In this document: positions 14,287-19,411 of the stretch, piece after piece
Position numbering within the stretch: the stretch's first letter is position 1
Layout of the letters: every line of letters starts with the position of its first letter
Assembly: GCA_016297415.1 (NCBI GenBank)
Contig: JAEDGQ010000033.1
Coordinates: 1 to 19,411 of the forward strand
From: Treponema sp.
GTDB lineage: Bacteria > Spirochaetota > Spirochaetia > Treponematales > Treponemataceae
Reading direction: 5' to 3'
Length of the DNA: 19,411 nucleotides
Notes under the pieces: model-generated
What the model was told of the DNA's origin: nothing
What the model saw: only the letters and a program-made list of their open reading frames with translations
Databases searched by the model: none
Program-made: the position numbers and the translations under genes

Positions 14287-14339
14287 ACCTTATATACAAA
14301 ATATTAAAATTCTGATTAAATTTTACCGATTTAAAAAGT

Positions 14340-14936
14340 ATGGCATCTAATAGTTATGAAAAACCGGATTTCTGGTCCAGAAAAGCTTTTTCTGAAGGAT
14401 ATCCGGCAAGATCTGTTTACAAGCTGAAAGAAATTGACGAAAAGTTCGGTATGATCAGGAAAAACTATACAGTTCTTGATCTGGGGGCAGCCCCTGGAAG
14501 CTGGACTACATTTTTAATGCGTCAAATGGAAGGCACTGGGAAAGTTGTTTCCTGTGATTTGAACCCTTTATCAAAAGATGTAAAAGGGGACAACCTTACT
14601 TTCATTCAGGGTGACTTAACTGACAATACCATTCGTGAAACAATCAAAAAAGAAGGGCCTTTTGACCTTGTAGTCTGCGATGCTGCGCCTAAAACAACAG
14701 GAAACAGAATTGTAGATACTGCAAGCAGCCAGTTCCTTGTAAAAATGGCAATATATTACGCTCAGACAATGCTTAAACCGGGGGGAAATTTTGCCGTAAA
14801 AATTTTTCAGAACGGTGATCAGCAGGCTTTGTTAAAAATGATGCGGGAAACTTTTGAACAGGCAAAAGGTTTTAAGCCGGTGGCCTGTCGTGCAGAAAGT
14901 TTTGAAACATATTTAATCGGAATTAAAAAAAAGTAA
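14340..14936 (+). CDS. rlmE: 23S rRNA 2'-O-methyltransferase RlmE (FtsJ/RrmJ)
   Basis: A 198-residue SAM-dependent enzyme that methylates the ribose of U2552 (E. coli numbering) in the A-loop of 23S rRNA during late 50S assembly. The catalytic K-D-K-E set is visible: Lys28 (RSVYKLKEID), Asp114 (VVCDAAPKTTGN), Lys154 (FAVKIFQ) and Glu186 (CRAESFETY). The SAM loop is LGAAPGSW (48-55). Length is close to the 209 residues of the E. coli enzyme. There is no Shine-Dalgarno before the ATG, and the -10 choice is unclear (weak candidates GATTTA at 14328 or TTAAAT at 14316). The M23 peptidase gene follows 13 nt later, probably in the same transcript. Confidence 0.95.
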   Translation: MASNSYEKPDFWSRKAFSEGYPARSVYKLKEIDEKFGMIRKNYTVLDLGAAPGSWTTFLMRQMEGTGKVVSCDLNPLSKDVKGDNLTFIQGDLTDNTIRETIKKEGPFDLVVCDAAPKTTGNRIVDTASSQFLVKMAIYYAQTMLKPGGNFAVKIFQNGDQQALLKMMRETFEQAKGFKPVACRAESFETYLIGIKKK

Positions 14937-14949
14937 CAGGATATAAAAA

Positions 14950-15945
14950 ATGAGTTTTAATAAAAACTGGAACATAATTAAGTTCTATTCGAAAAAGGTT
15001 CTAAAAAATCTCTTGAATATAAAAGCAGTTGAATGTGTATCAGTAGCTTTGGCTGCCGGTTCAATTGTTATTGTAACTTCTCTTATTTTTGACGGTAGAA
15101 AACCTGTTGAAAATGGACAGGGTGGTTTTGAAACACCTGGTATTCCTGTTGTAACAGAAAAAGATCTTGGAGAAGCTGCTTCTGACGGTATTGCTCCAAT
15201 GGTACAGACAGATCTTTCATATCAGTCATACCGCGTCCGTAAAGGTGATATGATTGGTATCATTGCAGAAAACTTCGGAATTACTGAAGACACAATTATT
15301 TCTGTAAATAATATCCGTTCTTCACGTCTGCTTCAGATTGGTACATATTTAAAAATTCCTTCGATACCAGGAATTCTTTATACAGTACGTAAAGACGGTG
15401 AAACAGTAGAATCAATTTCTAATAAATATAAAATTGACGGTTTTAAGGTTTGTAATGTAAATAAAATCGATGAATCATCAGTCCTTACTGCGGGAACAAT
15501 GCTTTTCCTTCCTGATGCAAAACTGGACTGGACTACAAGACAGGAAATCAACGGAGATCTTTTTAAAAAGCCTATTCATAACCGCTGGTATCTTTCGTCT
15601 GCTTATGGGTGGCGTAAATCTCCTTTCTCTGGAGCCCGTTCATATCATAGTGGTGTTGATATGGCTTGTCCGCAGGGAACAAAAATCTTTGCTGCAATGG
15701 CAGGAACTGTTTCATCCACAGGATTTAATAATACTTACGGAAACTTTGTAATTATTACACATCATTCAGGATATAAGACATTGTACGGACATATGAGTGC
15801 AATTAATGCAGTAAAGGGACAGTCTGTAACTCAGGATACTGTTATTGGTCGTGTTGGAAATACTGGTTTAAGTACAGGTCCTCATCTTCATTTTACAGTT
15901 CTGAAAAACGGAAAGCAGGTTAATCCTGCAGCTCTCTGGAACTAA
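14950..15945 (+). CDS. Membrane-anchored LysM-M23 peptidoglycan endopeptidase
   Basis: A 331-residue protein with an N-terminal membrane helix (about residues 27-47) and two LysM-like peptidoglycan-binding modules: about 93-138, starting YRVRKGDMIGIIAENFGI, and about 143-189, starting YTVRKDGETVESI. A C-terminal M23 domain follows (about 215-331). The zinc and catalytic residues are intact: His233 and Asp237 (HSGVD), His281 (YGHM) and His314 (HLHF). Such an enzyme cuts peptide cross-links in the periplasm and appears active rather than a degenerate activator. AACAGGA supplies a modest ribosome-binding site 13 nt behind rlmE. Its stop is just 4 bp from that of the converging FliL-domain gene. 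Confidence 0.92.
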   Translation: MSFNKNWNIIKFYSKKVLKNLLNIKAVECVSVALAAGSIVIVTSLIFDGRKPVENGQGGFETPGIPVVTEKDLGEAASDGIAPMVQTDLSYQSYRVRKGDMIGIIAENFGITEDTIISVNNIRSSRLLQIGTYLKIPSIPGILYTVRKDGETVESISNKYKIDGFKVCNVNKIDESSVLTAGTMLFLPDAKLDWTTRQEINGDLFKKPIHNRWYLSSAYGWRKSPFSGARSYHSGVDMACPQGTKIFAAMAGTVSSTGFNNTYGNFVIITHHSGYKTLYGHMSAINAVKGQSVTQDTVIGRVGNTGLSTGPHLHFTVLKNGKQVNPAALWN

Positions 15946-15949
15946 AAAC

Positions 15950-16423
15950 TTAGAGAATCTGAAAATCATCGAAATATATTTTTTCGATTTTCTGCAGAAC
16001 CAGAATAGAGTTAACTATTTCAAGCAGTTCCTGTTTGATCTGGTTTTCTCCTTTCTGGTTTATTTGTTTTAAAGTCATTGAAGCGAAATATGATTTAATT
16101 AAATTTCTGATTGTGTTTGTTTTTTTATCCAGTTCTTCATAGAAGCTTTCATCTTCAGCCACATATTCAAGAACTGGAGTAATTATTACAACGGAAGATT
16201 CAGATCCATCTTTTTGAGTACTGATTCTAAGCTGACCAATTTTTGAAAAGGCCGGATGTTTTTTTGCAGTAAAAGCTGTTGACTGTTTGTCTGTGGCGTC
16301 AGAAATTTTTGTCAGACCTTCTCCAGGATGTGCTTTGCCTTTTGCCAGGGCTCCGGCAGTAATGAAAAGAAAAATAAGGAAAAGTGAACCAGCTGTATAA
16401 AGAAGAATTTTATTTAAATTCAT
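15950..16423 (-). CDS. FliL-domain membrane protein
   Basis: A 157-residue protein with one N-terminal membrane helix (about residues 6-27) and an extracytoplasmic domain of FliL type. Recognisable parts are GQLRIS, the SSVVIITPVLEY strand, then the helical EELDKKTNTIRNLIKSYFASMTLKQI stretch, KQELLEIVNSIL and a final KIYFDDFQIL strand. FliL proteins surround MotB/stator units of the flagellar motor and are related to stomatin-fold proteins. The gene is not in a flagellar operon here; it follows hflX by 4 bp and is probably cotranscribed. Spirochaetes usually also have fliL beside motAB-fliM, so this may be a second, divergent copy. The linker at residues 28-58 is low in structure. Confidence 0.72.
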   Translation of the reverse strand: MNLNKILLYTAGSLFLIFLFITAGALAKGKAHPGEGLTKISDATDKQSTAFTAKKHPAFSKIGQLRISTQKDGSESSVVIITPVLEYVAEDESFYEELDKKTNTIRNLIKSYFASMTLKQINQKGENQIKQELLEIVNSILVLQKIEKIYFDDFQIL

Positions 16424-16427
16424 AAAA

Positions 16428-17711
16428 TTATTCTATCAGATAGTTTTGAAGCAGAGCAAGAATTCTCTTTGCGGCCAGGGCTTCTTCTCCTGTTTTTGTG
16501 GTGCTTCCAATTCTGGCTTTCAGGTGAATGCCGTCATCCAGCCATTGTTCATCAATGATTGTACCGTTTTTTCGAAGGTCTTTAATTAAATCACTGTTTT
16601 CAACTGGAATTACAAGCCGGCGTACTTTTCCGAGAAGACTGTCACAAATTGCTGTTGTAAGCTGGTTGAACCCCTGATGATTTAAGGCGCTGATTTTGAT
16701 TGCGTCTGGAAATTCCCAGTTGAGACGGAAGACTTCAGCACTGTTTTCGTCCAGCATATCTGTTTTGTTCAGAACAATAATCCTCTTTGTGTCATCAGCA
16801 TCAATTTCTTCCAGAACTTTTAATACTGTTTCATATTGCATGAAAACTTCAGGATCACTTGAATCCAGAACAAGAATCTGCAGGTCTGCATTTTTGGCTT
16901 CTTCAAGAGTGGATTTAAATGCGTTTACAAGTGAATGAGGAAGATTTGAAATAAAACCTACTGTATCTGTAAGAAGAATAGAGCCGCCTTCTTTGAGATT
17001 TAAGCGTCGTGTAGTCGGATCCAGTGTTGCAAAAAGTTTATCTTCCACAAAGACTTCGGCTCCTGTAAGGGCGTTGAGAAGAGTGGATTTACCCGCATTT
17101 GTATATCCTACAATAGCGCAGTTTGGACATGGTGTTTTATCTCTTTTTTTTCGCTGTGTGCTTCTGTCCCGGACAACCTGGGCCAGTTCTTTTTTTACAA
17201 GGGCAATTTTCTGGCGAACCTGCCGCTGATCCAGTTCCAGCTGTGTTTCACCGCTGCCTTTTGAACCATAATTTCCACCACGCTGACGGGCCATATCTCC
17301 GTACATGTGGGCAAGGCGTGGAAGAGAGTATTCAAGTCGTGCCAGCTGAACCTGAAGAACAGCTTCTTTTGTCCGGGCTCTGCTGGCAAAAATGCGTAAA
17401 ATTACTTCCTGTCTGTCGAATACAGCAATTTTTGCAAGCCGTTCCCAGTTACGCTGCTTGCGTGGTTCAAGAATATAGTCAAAAATAATGGCATCAGCCT
17501 CAAGTTCTGATGCAAGGGCACAAAGTTCCTGAGCTTTTCCTGAGCCGATTCCGTATGCCGGGCTTGGTTCCATTCTATTAAGATTTACTTTTCTTACAGT
17601 TTCTATTCCCAATGTATGGCAAAGACCTTCAAGCTCTGTCAGAGATACATCAGGAGCACCGATTAAAAGAGCCCTGATTTTGCGATTCTGTTCTTCTTCA
17701 ACTTCAATCAT
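16428..17711 (-). CDS. hflX: Ribosome-associated GTPase HflX
   Basis: A 427-residue GTPase that binds the 50S subunit and splits stalled or hibernating ribosomes, for example under heat stress. The N-terminal HflX domain includes GIGSGKAQEL and the glycine-rich RGGNYGSKGSGETQLELDQR stretch leading into a helical linker. The G domain has G1 GYTNAGKS (202-209), G2 DPTTR (231-235), G3 DTVG (249-252) and G4 NKTD (315-318), with SAL as G5. Length is in the normal range (about 410-450). A promoter, TTCACT-17-TATAAT, ends 14 nt upstream and there is no Shine-Dalgarno, so the leader is very short. The FliL-domain gene follows 4 bp after its stop. Confidence 0.96.
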   Translation of the reverse strand: MIEVEEEQNRKIRALLIGAPDVSLTELEGLCHTLGIETVRKVNLNRMEPSPAYGIGSGKAQELCALASELEADAIIFDYILEPRKQRNWERLAKIAVFDRQEVILRIFASRARTKEAVLQVQLARLEYSLPRLAHMYGDMARQRGGNYGSKGSGETQLELDQRQVRQKIALVKKELAQVVRDRSTQRKKRDKTPCPNCAIVGYTNAGKSTLLNALTGAEVFVEDKLFATLDPTTRRLNLKEGGSILLTDTVGFISNLPHSLVNAFKSTLEEAKNADLQILVLDSSDPEVFMQYETVLKVLEEIDADDTKRIIVLNKTDMLDENSAEVFRLNWEFPDAIKISALNHQGFNQLTTAICDSLLGKVRRLVIPVENSDLIKDLRKNGTIIDEQWLDDGIHLKARIGSTTKTGEEALAAKRILALLQNYLIE

Positions 17712-17725
17712 TCTTGCTGGAAAAG

Positions 17726-17754
17726 ATTATAAATTATTTTATAAAAACAGTGAA
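17726..17754 (-). promoter_or_regulatory. Promoter of hflX
   Basis: On the minus strand: TTCACT (17754-17749), 17-bp spacer, TATAAT (17731-17726). The -10 ends 14 nt before the ATG at 17711, predicting a leader of about 6-8 nt that is too short for a normal Shine-Dalgarno. Confidence 0.5.
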
Positions 17755-17802
17755 TTACAAGGAATTAAATGCCGACAATATAAAGAATATAAATTTATTT
17801 TC

Positions 17803-17808
17803 AAGGGG
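17803..17808 (+). promoter_or_regulatory. Ribosome-binding site selecting a TTG start
   Basis: AAGGGG lies 6 nt before TTG at 17815. The reading frame has no ATG or GTG near its N-terminus, so this site decides the start. The DNA just upstream is AT-rich, with several possible -10 boxes (for example TATAAA at 17788) but none with a convincing -35. Confidence 0.55.
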
Positions 17809-17814
17809 TTTTTT

Positions 17815-19411
17815 TTGACTTCCAGTCAGAAATTCTCTGTCAGTCTGTTAATTTCCGTTTTGGCATTTTCAGTATTTTCTGTACTGGCTTTAAGCGGACA
17901 GTTTAAGGTTGTAGAAGCTAAGTTTTACCAACCGGCGGTAAGACGACCAATTGAACAGAAAGTTAACGAACTGGCGGAGCAGGAAAAACAATATAATCAG
18001 ATTCTCGCATCCCGCTTCTCAGCTTTTGCTGGTGATAGTGCTGTTCTTACATTCACTAAGAAAAGTCCGTCTCCAGAAGAAAAAAAGGCTCAGGAAATTT
18101 CATGCGGAAGACTTATTTCATCATCCCCATATCTTCTTGGAATTCGTGTAATTGAAGCCGGCGGGAAGAGTATTTATTATTCAAGTTTTGAAACAGATAA
18201 AAAACCTCGTCCTGATTTAAATATTAAAAACTATGAAGATTACGACAAGGTTGTTTCTCAGTCTGATGAACTTAAATTTGAATTGATAAAGTGTCCTTCA
18301 GATAAAAAATATTCAGTTTACTATGATGTACAAAGAAGAAGGTCTGTTTATTCTGTTCCTCTTTATGGAAAAGGAAATGACGGACAGGCAATAAACTGTG
18401 TAATTGTTTTTTATTGTGAGCCTCAGGACTTTATCCGTTATCTTTATTCAAAAAATATTATTACTCTGGCAGAAAAAGAAAATGCAGAATTTGCATCAAC
18501 AGCCAGTGGCGATCAGGGTGGTTTTATTTTTGGCCTTCCATACAGAAATCTGGATTTAAGTAATGTAAGTTCAAGTGACGGAAAGTCTGGACTTGATGCT
18601 GTAAGAAACGCCGTAAAAGCAAGGGTTGAAGAGTCCCGTCTTAGTCGCAGTGATGAAATTTTTGAAGATAATATCAGCTTAAAAGGCAGTTACAAAGTTG
18701 TAGATAAAATCACTCTTGAATCTGAAACAATAAATGTTGAATCAAATGAAGTTTCAACTGAAGAAAAAGAAACTGAAAAAGCAAAAGATGTTTTAACATC
18801 AGATTACGAATGGGTTCTCTTTACAAAGTGGACTGGATTTGAAGAAAACAATCAGTCTTTTATTACAGTTTTATACAGTTCTGATGTTTTTGAAATTAAC
18901 AACGGAATCCGTATTCTTCTTTTGACACTTTTATTTATAACTCTGTTCCTCATTATTTATCTGATTTTTAACCTTCGCCATGATGATATGGTTGTAATCA
19001 AAGATAGAATCAGAAGGTTTCAGCTGGCCTTTATTACAGAATATGTAAATGAAAGAAATGAAAAATCATTACCATCAGATTTACAGACTCGTAAAGAAGA
19101 ATTAAGTGAAGAAATTAAAGCAAGTCTTGGTCGTCGCGGAAGAAAGCACCAGAAAGAAGTAGATGAACTACTGGAACGCAACTGGACTGAAATTCTTGCC
19201 AGTTTAGGCGTTGTAAATGAACCAGTCCTGGCCGGTCCAAAAGCTTCAATCGACAGTGCTGAGTTGAGAAGTATTCTGGAAGAAATTCTTGGAAGTGGAA
19301 AACTTAAAATTCAGGCTGCTGCAGTAACTCAGGCTGCAGAACCAGAAAAAATAAAACCTGTAAAGGCAGAAGAACCTGTAAAGAAACAAAAATCAGTTCA
19401 GGTAAAAGAAG
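17815..19411 (+). CDS. Two-helix membrane protein with a large sensor-like periplasmic domain (partial)
   Basis: The frame is open for 532 codons and runs off the right edge. It starts with TTG behind an AAGGGG site, giving MTSSQKFSVSLLISVL. The first membrane helix is at about residues 8-28. An extracytoplasmic domain spans about 30-360 and includes LLGIRVIEAGGKSIYYSSF and YSVPLYGKGNDGQAINCVIVFY, reminiscent of Cache/PAS-like ligand-binding folds. A second helix (about 363-388) leads into a cytoplasmic part with charged, helical stretches and a Lys/Glu/Pro-rich region from about residue 500. I see no HAMP, kinase, methyl-accepting or GGDEF motif in the visible part; an output domain could lie beyond the edge. 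It diverges from hflX. I do not recognise the family. Confidence 0.75.
   Translation, partial: MTSSQKFSVSLLISVLAFSVFSVLALSGQFKVVEAKFYQPAVRRPIEQKVNELAEQEKQYNQILASRFSAFAGDSAVLTFTKKSPSPEEKKAQEISCGRLISSSPYLLGIRVIEAGGKSIYYSSFETDKKPRPDLNIKNYEDYDKVVSQSDELKFELIKCPSDKKYSVYYDVQRRRSVYSVPLYGKGNDGQAINCVIVFYCEPQDFIRYLYSKNIITLAEKENAEFASTASGDQGGFIFGLPYRNLDLSNVSSSDGKSGLDAVRNAVKARVEESRLSRSDEIFEDNISLKGSYKVVDKITLESETINVESNEVSTEEKETEKAKDVLTSDYEWVLFTKWTGFEENNQSFITVLYSSDVFEINNGIRILLLTLLFITLFLIIYLIFNLRHDDMVVIKDRIRRFQLAFITEYVNERNEKSLPSDLQTRKEELSEEIKASLGRRGRKHQKEVDELLERNWTEILASLGVVNEPVLAGPKASIDSAELRSILEEILGSGKLKIQAAAVTQAAEPEKIKPVKAEEPVKKQKSVQVKE

Noticed and set aside
1..19411. CRISPR arrays, tRNA or rRNA genes, or an intact transposase
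   Set aside because: No spaced direct repeats, no cloverleaf with a CCA end, no rRNA-like stretches, and no transposase frame was seen on either strand.

Overview
The window looks like chromosomal DNA from a spirochaete of the genus Treponema, probably a host-associated or rumen-type species. The base composition is AT-rich. The gene content is a Treponema-like mix: a CheR-CheB pair, RNase Y, an Lpt gene cluster, a FliL-domain protein and an HflX GTPase. The genus call is inferred from gene content and style, because no rRNA or other marker gene is present. I see no tRNA, rRNA, CRISPR array, prophage or intact insertion sequence.

Layout. Positions 1-178 hold two stacked hairpins. A stand-alone adenylation-domain enzyme (179-1585, minus) diverges from a lipid-kinase/YgjP-like metallopeptidase pair (1815-3384) across a palindrome-rich spacer. 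A small putative outer-membrane protein (3437-4003), a stand-alone ASKHA-domain protein of the corrinoid-activator type (4046-5476) and RNase Y (5677-7206, closed by a strong terminator) follow. A small acidic protein (7263-7643) converges on the lptC-lptA-lptB operon (9986 down to 7656, minus). cheR-cheB (10117-12138) diverges from lptC and converges on a minus-strand operon running polyprenyl synthase, TPR protein, RseC-like protein (14247 down to 12210). rlmE and a LysM-M23 peptidase (14340-15945) converge, with 4 bp between stop codons, on hflX plus a FliL-domain protein (17711 down to 15950). A two-TM sensor-like membrane protein with a TTG start (17815 onward) runs off the right edge.

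How the genes fit together. Much of the window serves the envelope and motility: outer-membrane lipid transport (Lpt), a wall or periplasmic endopeptidase (M23), polyprenyl carrier synthesis, chemotaxis adaptation (CheR/CheB) and a FliL-like protein. RNA and ribosome housekeeping (RNase Y, RlmE, HflX) is interspersed.

The most striking pattern is in gene starts. At least six genes that begin a transcript (lipid kinase, small OMP, ASKHA protein, acidic protein, LptC, CheR) have a recognisable -10 box ending only 6-8 nt before the ATG and no Shine-Dalgarno sequence; the polyprenyl synthase and hflX are close to this. Genes inside operons mostly carry good Shine-Dalgarno sequences. This points to widespread leaderless transcription. 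RNase Y is the exception among first genes: it has a leader of about 100 nt whose Shine-Dalgarno can pair with an upstream complement. Other points of interest are an IS3-like inverted-repeat pair used as a terminator, an LptB with a long disordered acidic N-terminus, and two stand-alone enzyme domains (adenylation and ASKHA) without their usual partner domains.
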